From NCBI GenBank assembly GCA_937902125.1, contig CALDIB010000087.1, positions 56,679 to 120,678 of the forward strand: a stretch of 64,000 nt of DNA, in the 5' to 3' direction. The notes under the pieces are model-generated. The model saw only the letters and a list, made by a program, of their open reading frames with translations, ran no database searches and was not told the origin of the DNA. The DNA is from an uncultured Treponema sp. (GTDB taxonomy: Bacteria; Spirochaetota; Spirochaetia; Treponematales; Treponemataceae). Positions 8,020-17,269 of the stretch are shown piece after piece. How positions within the stretch are numbered: position 1 is the first letter of the stretch; each line of letters begins with the position of its first letter. The translations under genes were made by a program, and so were the position numbers.

Positions 8020-9549
8020 TCAGCCTATTTTGCAAGTAAATTCAGTTCCCGGCCAGTTCTTGTCTTGGCGAACAGGGCTTTTGGCGCTTAACGTCAAATT
8101 GTGGCGGGCGGCGATTTCCCGCGCGATGGAAAGTCCAAGGCCAGTTCCGCCCTTGTTCCGCTCCGAAGCGTCTTTTTTAAAGCGCTCAAAAATTTCAGGC
8201 AAGTCATCAGCGCTGATTCCGCTTCCGCCGTCAACAACGCTTATTTCGTCGTCGCCAATTTTCATCAAGACCTCGCCGCCCTCAGGAGAAAATTTCACCG
8301 CGTTGTCCAAAATGGTCATGAACATTTGGCGGACGCGGCCAAAATCCCCTTTAAGAATTTTTTGGCCTTGGCTTCGCTCAACTTTTATCAAAACATTTTT
8401 TGACGCGGCCGCTTTTTGAATGGCGTTTGCCGCTTCTTGCGCCGCCTCTTTTATGTCAAAATTTTCAGACTCAATTTTAAAGCCGGCCGTTTGCAAGCGG
8501 GCAAGTTCAAGCAAGTCGTTCACCAAGCGCTGCAAGTGAATCGTTTCCGCAATCATTTGCTCTTGGTATTCCTTGACTTCCTTCGGTTCGGAAACAACGC
8601 CGTCCACAAGCGCTTCCAAGGAGCCGCGCAAAACTGTCACCGGCGTTCGCAATTCGTGGGAAACGTTGGCGATAAATTCCCGGCGCATGTTTTCAAGGCG
8701 GGCGCTTTCTTCGCTGGCGTCCTTAAGTTGAACTGCAAGCGCGTCAAGGGTGGCGGCAAGGTCGCCCAACTCGTTTTTGTCCCGCACGCCGGTTTTTATT
8801 GAGTAATTTCCCTTGGCCAATTCATTGGCGGCGCCGCTCATCTTTGCGATTGGCTTTGTAAATGAACGGCTCAAAAGCGCGGCAGCCGCCATGGCAAGCA
8901 AAAAAGCGCAAGACACGCTCATGGCCAAAATTTTTACGCTTTGCATTATGGCTTCCCGCAAGCCTACAATCGGAGAATGCATGAGCAAGACCCAAACCAC
9001 ATTCTTTCCGCCCCGCTCGTAAACCGGCGAAGCCACGGTAAGTGACTTGATTTCCAAAAGAGGATTAAAAACTTCGGTCACTGACGCTTGGCCTTCAAAG
9101 GCTTTTTTCAAAACCTCGTCCGCTCCGGGCGGAAGTTTTGCCTCGCCGGAATTTTTGGATTCAGTCCAAAGCGGAGGCGCGCGGCGTTCCATGTCCAACG
9201 CGCCGGATTTTTTTTCTTTCCTTGGCTCGCGCCTCGGCGGTATTCCGTGTCCCGCCATCGTGACCACGCCCATATTTTTGTCAATCAGCCACACGTCGGC
9301 CATGGCAATTTCATGCAAGTTGCGGATAGCAAAAAGAGGATTTCTTTTTTGCCCGGAATTTTCAGACATTTCATAAATGCGCGAAAGGGTTCTAGCCATA
9401 ACTTGTCCCTTGCGCATTAAGTCGTTTTTGTAAATGGCCGTCGTGTGCCGCGCCACTAAAAAGCAAAAGAGGCCTCCCGTCACTGCGATAGAAAGCAGGA
9501 GCGCGATTAAAAAAAACAAAAAAAGTTTTGTTGAAATTTTAGCTTTCAA
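8020..9549 (-). CDS. Sensor histidine kinase
   Basis: A 509-residue membrane kinase with a first membrane segment near residues 6-36, a periplasmic sensor region (about 37-200), a second membrane segment, HAMP, HisKA with the phospho-acceptor His in SHELRTPVTVLRG, and HATPase boxes (N in ILDNAVKFSPEGG, VVDGGSGI, GTGLGLSI). The likely start is TTG at 9549, where the frame leaves the response-regulator gene and typical kinase N-terminal sequence begins. An ATG at 9603 would add 18 residues read from inside the regulator. It pairs with the overlapping regulator. Confidence 0.88.
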   Translation of the reverse strand: MKAKISTKLFLFFLIALLLSIAVTGGLFCFLVARHTTAIYKNDLMRKGQVMARTLSRIYEMSENSGQKRNPLFAIRNLHEIAMADVWLIDKNMGVVTMAGHGIPPRREPRKEKKSGALDMERRAPPLWTESKNSGEAKLPPGADEVLKKAFEGQASVTEVFNPLLEIKSLTVASPVYERGGKNVVWVLLMHSPIVGLREAIMQSVKILAMSVSCAFLLAMAAAALLSRSFTKPIAKMSGAANELAKGNYSIKTGVRDKNELGDLAATLDALAVQLKDASEESARLENMRREFIANVSHELRTPVTVLRGSLEALVDGVVSEPKEVKEYQEQMIAETIHLQRLVNDLLELARLQTAGFKIESENFDIKEAAQEAANAIQKAAASKNVLIKVERSQGQKILKGDFGRVRQMFMTILDNAVKFSPEGGEVLMKIGDDEISVVDGGSGISADDLPEIFERFKKDASERNKGGTGLGLSIAREIAARHNLTLSAKSPVRQDKNWPGTEFTCKIG

Positions 9550-10213
9550 ATTTGTACCCCGCTCCAAAAACCGTTGAAATTTTCCAGCCGTCGCTTTTTG
9601 CAAGTTCCAGCTTGGCCCTAAGCCGCTTTATGTGTTGGTCAACCGCGCGGGGGTCTCCGTCGTAGTCAACGCCCCAAATGTTGTTGAGCAATTGTTCCCG
9701 TGAAAAAACTTGGTTTTGATTTTGCAAAAAAAAGGCCAGCGTTTCCAATTCTTTTTTTGTCACCGCAACGCGCCTGCCGCCAACAAAAACTTCTCCCGCC
9801 TCCAAATCCAATGTAAGATTTTTTGCGCGCAATTTTTTTTCCACCGCTCCCGCAGGATTCACTCGTCTCAAAATGCAGCGGATCCTTGCCATAACTTCCT
9901 GCGGCGAAAAAGGCTTTACAATGTAGTCGTCGGCGCCAATGTCCAACCCCATGATTTTGTCAAAGTCCTCGCCCCGCGCGGTGACCATTATTATCGGAAC
10001 GTTGGAAGACTTTCTGATTTGCTTGCAAACCTCAAAGCCGTCAACCTTGGGCATCATCACGTCAAGCAAGACCATGTCAAATTTTATTTTTTCAAAATAA
10101 TCCAAGGCCTCTTGTCCGTCATGCGCGGCGGTCGGCTCATAGCCTTCCTTTTGGGCGTAGGCGCAAAGCACCTTAACGATTTGTTCCGTGTCGTCGGCGA
10201 TTAAAATTTTCAT
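9539..10213 (-). CDS. OmpR-family response regulator
   Basis: A 224-residue two-domain regulator. The receiver has the acidic pair in IADDTEQ, the phospho-acceptor Asp in MVLLDVMMPKVDGFEV, Thr in MVTARG and Lys in YIVKPFSPQE. The C-terminal winged helix has the OmpR pattern EVFVGGRRVAVTKKELETL, and ends RLRAKLE ... VFGAGYKF. It overlaps the kinase start. There is no SD, but an extended -10 (TGTTATAAT) ends 6 bases before the ATG, so a leaderless message is likely. The divergent His-rich protein at 10364 is a candidate target. Confidence 0.93.
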   Translation of the reverse strand: MKILIADDTEQIVKVLCAYAQKEGYEPTAAHDGQEALDYFEKIKFDMVLLDVMMPKVDGFEVCKQIRKSSNVPIIMVTARGEDFDKIMGLDIGADDYIVKPFSPQEVMARIRCILRRVNPAGAVEKKLRAKNLTLDLEAGEVFVGGRRVAVTKKELETLAFFLQNQNQVFSREQLLNNIWGVDYDGDPRAVDQHIKRLRAKLELAKSDGWKISTVFGAGYKFES

Positions 10214-10219
10214 ATCATC

Positions 10220-10228
10220 ATTATAACA
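10220..10228 (-). promoter_or_regulatory. Extended -10 promoter, leaderless response-regulator gene
   Basis: The minus strand reads TGTTATAAT, then GATGAT, then the ATG at 10213. No convincing -35 is seen; TGn just before the -10 can replace it. No SD is present. Confidence 0.5.
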
Positions 10229-10273
10229 TAAAGAAAAAATTCCGCCATATCTTTTTTTGCGGAACTTTCAAAA

Positions 10274-10289
10274 TGTCACACCTTTGACA
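10274..10289. promoter_or_regulatory. Candidate operator TGTCA-N6-TGACA
   Basis: A perfect 5-base inverted repeat with a 6-base spacer lies between the response regulator (10213) and the divergent His-rich protein (10364). It is a plausible binding site for the OmpR-type regulator, but direct repeats are more usual for that family. Confidence 0.35.
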
Positions 10290-10363
10290 CAAGTAAATTC
10301 GATAATAAAAGTGTAAGGAGCAGGAAATCTTTATTGCGGAACAATTGTTCCAAGGAGTTTAAT

Positions 10364-10858
10364 ATGAAAAAGACAGGAATCATCATCGCTGCCATCGCCC
10401 TCATCGCCGCGGCAGGAATCTTTGCCCAGCCAAACGTCAAAACAAAAAAGGCGGACGACAAAAACGCGCCCAACTTTAAGGAGCCGCCTAAATTTGAGTT
10501 TCCCGCCGAAGCGGATGTCAAGGCCTACCACGAAGCCCAGGCCCAAAGCCTAAAGATTTTGCTTGACGCGCAGGTAAAGGCAAAAATCATCACGCCAGAA
10601 TGGGCGGAAGCAAAAATGGCAATCCTTAAAGCCGTTCAAGCCGACTGCAAGGGCTTTTGCATTCTTCGCCGCGGAACCGACATTCCTTTTGGGGCGCCCG
10701 GCTTTGAAGGGCCACGCAAAGGCCAGCGCGACTGCCACCACGGTGACCGCCACAGCAAAAAGCGCTTTGACCGCCGCAACGACCGCCCTCATTTTGACCA
10801 TGACGGCTTTTCCGATGCCGCCCCAAACGCGCAAGAGCCGCAGATTGAAGAGCGCTAA
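10364..10858 (+). CDS. Secreted His/Asp-rich protein of unknown function
   Basis: A 164-residue exported protein with a signal peptide (MKKTGIIIAAIALIAAAGIFA). The middle has a short helical part (AYHEAQAQSLKILLDAQVKA) and the tail is rich in His, Asp and Arg (CHHGDRHSKKRFDRR, HFDHDGF), suggesting metal binding or a chaperone role. Its place opposite a two-component system resembles CpxP/Spy next to CpxRA, but there is no clear Spy motif. The start at 10364 has AAGGAG upstream. Bidirectional terminator 10943-10980 follows. Confidence 0.72.
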   Translation: MKKTGIIIAAIALIAAAGIFAQPNVKTKKADDKNAPNFKEPPKFEFPAEADVKAYHEAQAQSLKILLDAQVKAKIITPEWAEAKMAILKAVQADCKGFCILRRGTDIPFGAPGFEGPRKGQRDCHHGDRHSKKRFDRRNDRPHFDHDGFSDAAPNAQEPQIEER

Positions 10859-10942
10859 ATTCTAGCGGGCAAGACAGCGCGATATTAAACGAACGCTAAA
10901 AACGAATCAAGGCGCGCGTCATCGCGCCGCAATTCAGCGCGG

Positions 10943-10980
10943 CAAAAACAAGCCGGCTCTTGCGGGCCGGCTTGTTTTTG
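10943..10980. terminator. Bidirectional intrinsic terminator
   Basis: A perfect 15-base stem (10943-10957 with 10966-10980) encloses an 8-base loop. The A and T runs in the stem flanks serve both the gene ending at 10858 and the minus-strand gene ending at 11012. Confidence 0.85.
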
Positions 10981-11011
10981 CATATGACGCATTTAACCGT
11001 TGTTCCTTTGC

Positions 11012-13973
11012 CTAGAACTCTCGGATTGCCCGGACATGGTGAGAGTTTGTTTTATATTCGTTAAGCATATTGCAACAGGTGCCTTTGTTACTTCTCAAAA
11101 CCCAGGCACAGTGATTCTGCTTCGCCTGGCCTGAAGACCAATAATAGTCACGGTCCTCGTTAAGTCCCGTTTTCAATTGCACTCCTCTTACAGCGGCAAG
11201 GCACTCATTTAAACAAGACCTTTCTGCTTCACCTTCCGATCTGACACACCGCAGAAGTTCCGCCAGTTCCGGAAGCGCCGGCAAATACCAGCCGGTTTCA
11301 TAGGCAGTTCCTTTGACGCGGCTTCCTTCCTGATCTTTGTAATCATGGCAAAATTTGAATGCATACGGATCACTAATGGCACGCTGTATCGCTTCATAGT
11401 TGTCTTTTCCGCGAAGCTGTCCGTCAAACCGTATATCTGCGCTATCAATGCCATACACACCTATGGAGCCGCCAAAATATTGGACTTCTAATATCTCTTC
11501 GCCAGGCCAATAAGTAGTGTGTCCCGACCAAATTCCACCATCACAGTTGTTTATCGGATGGGGGTTCAGGCCGCTGAAATTTGCCCATTGGTCATCTTCA
11601 TAGTCAACACACCAAGGGCCATCCCCCTCTACCAAACCCACGCCAAGCACGCAGCTGCCAAGAAAATTTGATACAATTGTAGCATTTTCTGTCCTGCCGT
11701 CATAAAAAATAACCGCAATGGCGTTTTTCTTCTGAGATTCTGACAGTTTCCCGCGATTTTCGCGCGCAACAGCGGTTCCGTCATTAAGCACAATATCGCC
11801 AATCGTATCGGGCTTTGCCTTAACCTTTGCCTTAAAATCAACTTCCACAAGCATGTCGCCGTCTGCCACCCAAAACCAATATTCTGTATCATTCTGATGC
11901 ATTAGACAAATATTAGTTCCGCGCTCGCTTGTAGCTTGAACATTATCCACTCTTGATGCGATTATCTTATCAATCACACATCCGGCAGGAATGTCTTTTG
12001 TAATAAAACTGCCTTCCGGAACATCATTAATGAAGTAGCTCCCCAGCGAAGTCCGCATGTATATATTGTGCGTCTCTGTAGATTCATATTCTACATGTAG
12101 TGCAACAGCATTATTTCGAATTTCAGCCTCTGGCATTATAAAGACATGCTCGTCTGAAACATCACATACTTCATTGTACTGATTATCTGTTACCTTAACA
12201 TTCTTAATTTTTTGGTTTTGCGGCGGTATTATAGTAATCACAACCGTAGCGCCAGGCATGAGGCCTGTCCTTTGATCGACAGAAACTTTCCCCGGTATAG
12301 AATCGAAATTATTCAAAATACCATATGCCTCGCCAGAGTAGGAGTCGAACGTCGCGCCAATCGTAATGTCCGCTTTTGGCATGGTAAAGCAATAAAAGTC
12401 GTCTAGCGCGACAGACGCGCCTGTTATGGAAATTTTGTCTTTGCTTGCAAGTTTATATCCAGCGGCTGGCTTTACATTAAGCAAAACCTTTTGGCCCGCG
12501 TAATTTCCGCTTGCCCTAAACCCAGTTATCGAGCCGCCTGTAATTCCGCCGTCCAGCGCGATTGAATAAGTTCTTTCCGCAAATGTCGCCGTTACGGAAA
12601 CATCGCCGTCTGGCATTGCAAACTTGACTTGTCCGCCCGCCTTGTCAAAAGAAAGAGAAATTGAGTTTGTTTCCCCGCCGGCAGAATATTGCGCGACAAG
12701 GCTTTCAACAACATAGTCTTTTGCACCGCCTGTCGAAGGCGTTACCGTAAGCGTTATTTCTTCTCCTTCTTTAGCTGAAGCTTTGTCAGCCGCAACAGTT
12801 CCGTTTGCCCCGCCTGAAACAGTGATTGAATGACTAACCAATTCTTTAAATGTCGCGCTTATCGTTACATCGCTTTCCGGCATGACAAACCCGCCTCTTT
12901 TAGCGCCCGCGTAACTTACTTCAACGCCGGTAAATGTATAGTGATTAAATTTGTAGCCGCTGCTCGGGGAGGCGTCGTATGCAATCGTTTCTCCGGCAAA
13001 GGCGGTCACAGTCTGACTGTCATTTTTTGTTGTAAAGGCGCCTTTCGGAGTTTCAACGGTAATATATCCGTGGTCGTTTTTGTTTAATGTTATCGTGTAG
13101 ATTTTTTTAAAAACGGCGTTAACGGTAACATCGCTTTCAGGCATTGCAAAAGTGTTTTGCATTACCTGAATTTCCTTTCCGGAGGCGTCCTTTACCGTAA
13201 GAGAATAAAGCGCGTAGCCGCTGTCTGGCGTCGCATTAATAGCAACCGTTGTTCCTTTTGCGACTGACACTGAAGTCTCAGGGGATCTGCTGCCCACGGA
13301 AAACAAAACATTTCCGTTTTGTTTTTCTGAAGATTTGACAGTGTATGATGACGCGCTCGCCTTAAAAGTCGCGCCTACCGTAACATCCTCTTCCGGCATT
13401 GCAAAAGTGTTTTCGTAAATTGTCAGATTTTTGCCGGACGCGCTTGCCGTAAGCGTGTCAACTTCAAAGCCTACATTTGGCAGCACAAGAATAGAAACCG
13501 TCGTTCCTTTTGAAGCCTGCAATGAATCCTGCGGGGAATTGATGCCGAAGAAAAACAAAATCTCTCCGTTTTCTATATTTGAAGATCTGACAGTGTATGT
13601 TGATGCCTGCTCCTTAAAAGAAGCGTATATGTTCACATTTTTATTCGGCATGACAAAGGAATTGTCTGTTACATAAACATTCTCTCCGTCATCACACTGG
13701 ACATCCAGTTTGTCCAACTGATAGCCGTTTTCCGGCGTTATAGTAAGATAGATTTTTTCGCCCGGGGCGATGTCTTGAGTCTTGCTTGCAGTCACTTCTC
13801 CGTGGTCTTCCCCTGTGCCGTTTTTGATATAGTAAATTGTAATTGAGCGCGAACCGCTAGGCTCCACTGGTGTTGAAGCGGGGCTGGAGGAAGTGTTGGA
13901 ACAGGACGCTATGCCCCCCCCCTATACAAAATGTCAGCGCCAAGGCTGCCAAAAAATTAAGTCGACCTTTCAT
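11012..13973 (-). CDS. Phase-variable InlB-repeat surface lipoprotein (OFF by +1 at G9)
   Basis: Starting at the ATG at 13973, which has the strong SD CGGAGG, the frame encodes a signal peptide MKGRLNFLAALALTFCIGGG and then runs out of frame at a tract of nine G (13914-13922). With eight G it continues IASCSNTSSSPASTP, a perfect lipobox, into the long frame ending at 11012, giving 986 residues. The body has seven to eight repeats of 70-90 residues, each ending like TFAMPESDVTVNAVFK (divergent InlB B-repeat type). The C-terminal domain of about 250 residues has GWYLPALPELAEL, YYWSSGQ and HVRAIREF, a DUF1566/Lcl-like fold. A consensus promoter lies at 14087-14115. Decay or a sequencing error are alternatives. 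Confidence 0.82.
13914..13922 (-). repeat. Poly-G(9) tract at signal peptide/lipobox junction
   Basis: Nine G on the coding strand between codons for ...TFCI and ...SCSN. Only a tract of 8 (or 5, or 11) G joins the signal peptide and lipobox to the mature protein. In the current frame an in-frame TAG begins at the first G in the mature-protein frame. No other homopolymer of this length in G or C was noticed in the window. Confidence 0.95.
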
Positions 13974-14086
13974 AATAGCCTCCGAATATAAGCAAGTTTG
14001 CAACAAAACTTGCCAACAAAAACATAAAAACTTTTTAGGGAAACTTTAATAAATGAAATGAACCGCAGCTTTCGACAGTTTTTTAT

Positions 14087-14115
14087 ATTATAACAAAAAA
14101 ATAAGCGTTTGTCAA
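14087..14115 (-). promoter_or_regulatory. Perfect consensus promoter of the phase-variable lipoprotein
   Basis: TTGACA (14110-14115), a 17-base spacer, then TATAAT (14087-14092) with an extended TG. The predicted start near 14080 leaves a leader of about 107 bases before the SD. The -35 begins right after the T-run of the PPDK terminator. Confidence 0.8.
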
Positions 14116-14116
14116 C

Positions 14117-14145
14117 AAAAAAAAGCCGGCCCTTTCGGGTCGGCT
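14117..14145 (-). terminator. Intrinsic terminator of PPDK
   Basis: A 9-pair hairpin with one G-U pair and a 4-base loop at 14124-14145. On the minus strand it is followed by eight T (14117-14124). Confidence 0.85.
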
Positions 14146-14172
14146 TCTGGTCAAGGCTTACGCCTCAATCGC

Positions 14173-17010
14173 TTATTTCTTGCCTTTCTTGGCAGCGGGG
14201 TTTTTGGCGGCCGCTTTCTTTGCGGGAGCCTTCTTAGCTACAGCTTTCTTGGCGGCGGTTTTTTTGGCAGCCGCTTTCTTTGCGGGAGCCTTCTTGGCGC
14301 CAGCTTTGGCAGCCTTTCCAGCCTTGGCGGCCTTGATTACGGCCTGAGCTCCGGCCAAGCGGGCCAAGGGCACGCGGAACGGAGAGCAAGAAACGTAGTT
14401 AAGCCCAAGCTTGTAGCAGAGGGCGATGGAAGCGGGGTCTCCGCCGTGCTCGCCGCAGATTCCAAGGTGCAAGTCAGACTTGACTGAGCGTCCCTTTTCT
14501 TCCGCGATTCCCATCAAGGCGCCGGGGCCGTCTTCGTCCAATGTGGTGAAGGGGTCTTCGGCCAAGATGTTCTGCTTGAGGTAAGAGTCGATGAACTTTG
14601 AGTAGTCGTCGCGGCTGAAGCCGAACGTTGTCTGAGACAAGTCGTTTGTTCCGAACGAGAAGAAGTCGGCGTATTCGGCCAACTTGTCCGCTGTAAGGGC
14701 GGCGCGGGGGAACTCGACCATTGTACCAATCTCAAACTTGAGCTTGGTTCCCTTAGCCTTGTTTACCTTGTCGATTACAGCCAAAGCCTGCTCGCGAATC
14801 TGCTTGACTTCGTTGGCGCTGACTACGTTCGGAATCATAATCTGAACGTTGTGCTTGACGCCTTCGCGGTCCAAGCGGGCTGTGGCCAAAGCGATGGCCT
14901 CAACCTGTGTTTCGTAGATTTCAGGATATGTGATGGCCAAGCGGCATCCGCGGTGGCCAAGCATGGGGTTGTGCTCGTCAAGGGCGGCAACCTTTTCGGC
15001 CAACTTGTCGCGGCTTACGTCCAACTTCTTGGCAAGGGCCTTGAGTTCGGCGTCTGAGTGAGCCTGAATGAACTCGTTGAGCGGCGGGTCAAGCAAGCGG
15101 ATTGTAACCGGGCGGCCTTCCATAGCCTTGATGATTTCGTAGAAGTCTTTTTCCTGCAAGGGAAGAATGGCCTTGAGGTTTTCCTTGCGCTCTTCCGTTG
15201 TGTCGGAAATAATCATCTTCTGGAATGAAGTGAGCTTGGGCTCGTCAAAGAACATGTGCTCCGTGCGGCAAAGTCCAATTCCGGCCGCTCCAAAGCGGAA
15301 GGCGTCCTTGGCGTTCTGGGGCGTGTCTCCGTTGGCGCGAACTTCAAATCCGGCAACCTTCTTTCCGCTGGCTGTTGTGCGAACGGAAGCCTTGCGGATT
15401 TCGTCGGCCCAACCAAGGAACTTTTCAAGGTCGGCGCTCAAAGTGGCGGGAACTACGGCCACGGCTCCGTCGTAAACTTTGCCTGTTGAACCGTCGATTG
15501 TGATGTAGTCGCCTTCTTTGTAAACATGGTCGCCGATGACAACCTTGTTTCCGTTGAACTTAACGGCAGAGCAGCCGCAAACGCAGGCTGTTCCCATTCC
15601 GCGGGCTACAACGGCGGCGTGTGAAGTGCGTCCGCCGGTAGACGTCAAAATGCCCTGGGCGACGGCCATGCCGGCGATGTCGTCAGGAGAAGTTTCCTTG
15701 CGAACCAAGAGAACCTTCTTTCCTTCTTTGTGCCAGGCTTCCGCGTCGGCGGCTGTGAACACGATTTGTCCGCAACCGGCTCCCGGAGAGGCGTTGAGGC
15801 CGGAAGCGATTTCCGTGGCCTTCTTGACGGCGGCGGGATCCAATGTGGGGTGGAGCAACTGGTTCAACTGGGCGGGCTCAACGCGAAGAAGGGCTTCTTC
15901 TTTTGTGATGAGCTTTTCGGCAACCATGTCAACAGCCATCTTGACGGCGGCGGCGCCTGTGCGCTTTCCGTTGCGGCACTGGAGCATGAAGAGCTTTCCT
16001 TCTTCTACTGTGAACTCCATGTCCTGCATGTCGTGATAGTGCTTTTCCAAGCGGTTGCGGATTGTGCAAAGCTGGTCGTAAATCTTCTTGTTTGTCTTTT
16101 CAAGCTGGGCAAGCTTCTGGGGCGTGCGGATTCCGGCAACTACGTCTTCGCCCTGGGCGTTCATAAGGTATTCGCCCATGAACTCGTTCACGCCAGTTGA
16201 AGGATCGCGGCTGAAGGCAACTCCAGTTCCTGAAGTGTCGCCCTTGTTTCCGAACACCATTGACATTACGGTAACGGCTGTTCCCTTGAGGGCGCCTTCC
16301 TTAATGTTGTTCAATTCGCGGTACTTGATGGCGCGGGGGTTCATCCAAGAACCGAATACGGCGCCGATGGCTCCCCACATCTGCTTCTGGGGATCCTGGG
16401 GGAAGTCTTCGCCCTTCTCTTTTTTGTAGAGAATCTTGTACTTGCTTACGATTTCCTTAAGCTCGTCTGTTGTAAGCTCTGTGTCCTGCTTGATTCCGCG
16501 GTGAGACTTGACTTCGTCGATGATTTTCTCGAACTTGGCGTGCTCAACTCCCATGGCGACGTCGCCGAACATCTGGATAAAGCGGCGGTAGGCGTCCCAA
16601 GCGAAGCGGGGATTTCCTGTCTTGGCGGCCAAGCCTTCAACTGACTTGTCGTTCAAGCCCAGGTTCAAGATTGTGTCCATCATTCCAGGCATTGAGATGG
16701 CGGCTCCAGAGCGAACTGAAACAAGGAGAGGATCCTTTTCGTCGCCCAACTTTTTGCCCATGACTTTCTCAAGCTTGGCAAGATATTTGGCCACTTCGTC
16801 GTTGAGACCGGCCGGATACTTTCTTCCCAACTTGTAGAATTCCTGACATACGTCTGTAGTGATTGTAAATCCTGGAGGAACAGGAAGACTCAAAGGGGCT
16901 TTTGCCATTTGGGCAAGGTTGGCGCCTTTGCCACCGAGTTCGGCGCGCATAGACTCATCGCCGTCAGCGTCGCCGTTTCCGAAAAAGTAAACATACTTGG
17001 TTTTTGCCAT
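14173..17010 (-). CDS. ppdK: Pyruvate, phosphate dikinase with Lys/Ala-rich C-terminal tail
   Basis: 945 residues; converts pyruvate, ATP and phosphate to PEP, AMP and PPi, or the reverse in PPi-based glycolysis. The N-terminal ATP-grasp part starts KYVYFFGNGDADG with GGKGANLAQM. The swivelling phospho-His domain has GGRTSHAAVVARGMGTACV, and the PEP domain has DRLA...GHRGCRLA, FSFGTNDLSQTTFG and GICGEHGGDP with the catalytic Cys. The usual length is near 880. Here about 55 extra residues form a histone H1-like tail of repeated KKA/AKK units ending AKKGKK, partly built by a 26-base direct repeat. The start at 17010 has GGAG. Confidence 0.97.
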   Translation of the reverse strand: MAKTKYVYFFGNGDADGDESMRAELGGKGANLAQMAKAPLSLPVPPGFTITTDVCQEFYKLGRKYPAGLNDEVAKYLAKLEKVMGKKLGDEKDPLLVSVRSGAAISMPGMMDTILNLGLNDKSVEGLAAKTGNPRFAWDAYRRFIQMFGDVAMGVEHAKFEKIIDEVKSHRGIKQDTELTTDELKEIVSKYKILYKKEKGEDFPQDPQKQMWGAIGAVFGSWMNPRAIKYRELNNIKEGALKGTAVTVMSMVFGNKGDTSGTGVAFSRDPSTGVNEFMGEYLMNAQGEDVVAGIRTPQKLAQLEKTNKKIYDQLCTIRNRLEKHYHDMQDMEFTVEEGKLFMLQCRNGKRTGAAAVKMAVDMVAEKLITKEEALLRVEPAQLNQLLHPTLDPAAVKKATEIASGLNASPGAGCGQIVFTAADAEAWHKEGKKVLLVRKETSPDDIAGMAVAQGILTSTGGRTSHAAVVARGMGTACVCGCSAVKFNGNKVVIGDHVYKEGDYITIDGSTGKVYDGAVAVVPATLSADLEKFLGWADEIRKASVRTTASGKKVAGFEVRANGDTPQNAKDAFRFGAAGIGLCRTEHMFFDEPKLTSFQKMIISDTTEERKENLKAILPLQEKDFYEIIKAMEGRPVTIRLLDPPLNEFIQAHSDAELKALAKKLDVSRDKLAEKVAALDEHNPMLGHRGCRLAITYPEIYETQVEAIALATARLDREGVKHNVQIMIPNVVSANEVKQIREQALAVIDKVNKAKGTKLKFEIGTMVEFPRAALTADKLAEYADFFSFGTNDLSQTTFGFSRDDYSKFIDSYLKQNILAEDPFTTLDEDGPGALMGIAEEKGRSVKSDLHLGICGEHGGDPASIALCYKLGLNYVSCSPFRVPLARLAGAQAVIKAAKAGKAAKAGAKKAPAKKAAAKKTAAKKAVAKKAPAKKAAAKNPAAKKGKK
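14210..14295. repeat. 26-base direct repeat inside PPDK tail
   Basis: The same 26 bases occur at 14210-14235 and 14270-14295, 60 bases apart and in frame, encoding the KKAPAKKAA units of the tail. Slippage here would change tail length in 20-residue steps. Confidence 0.85.
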
Positions 17011-17047
17011 TTCAGCTAACTCCGTAAAAAATAGATATATAGAAACA

Positions 17048-17076
17048 AGTTTACTCCAAATAGTTCTTATTGTCAA
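17048..17076 (-). promoter_or_regulatory. PPDK promoter
   Basis: TTGACA (17071-17076), a 17-base spacer and TAAACT (17048-17053) on the minus strand, about 38 bases upstream of the start codon. Confidence 0.75.
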
Positions 17077-17118
17077 TGATTTTCGCGCTTGATTTTGCCC
17101 GTTTTTCTTGTTATTATT

Positions 17119-17249
17119 GGCGTCTCTAGAAATCCGCCGTCGCGCGTTTCCAGGGCTGGCTGCGAGTTTTAAGTCGTTGCAATGTCACGACTTAAAAAAT
17201 CACATTCTCAAAGTTGCCTATAAAAATTGCAATTTTTAGAAGTTCATTT
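17119..17249 (+). repeat. Three-hairpin repeat element, copy 3 (diverged)
   Basis: Aligned to the copies at 43433 and 47118 it keeps the order hairpin A, CGAG linker, hairpin B (17167-17177 with 17187-17197, 11 pairs), TCAAAGTT linker, hairpin C centred on AAAAATTGCAATTTTT (17223-17238). Stem B is TTTTAAGTCGT here against TTTTAATTCCT elsewhere, with the partner strand changed to match, which supports selection on RNA or DNA structure. It ends about 20 bases before the threonine aldolase gene. Confidence 0.65.
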
Positions 17250-17269
17250 ATTAAAAAAAGGGGCTTAAA

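Noticed and set aside
14029..14055. Another copy of the three-hairpin element (TAGGGAAACTTT)
   Set aside because: Only about nine bases match and no hairpins follow.
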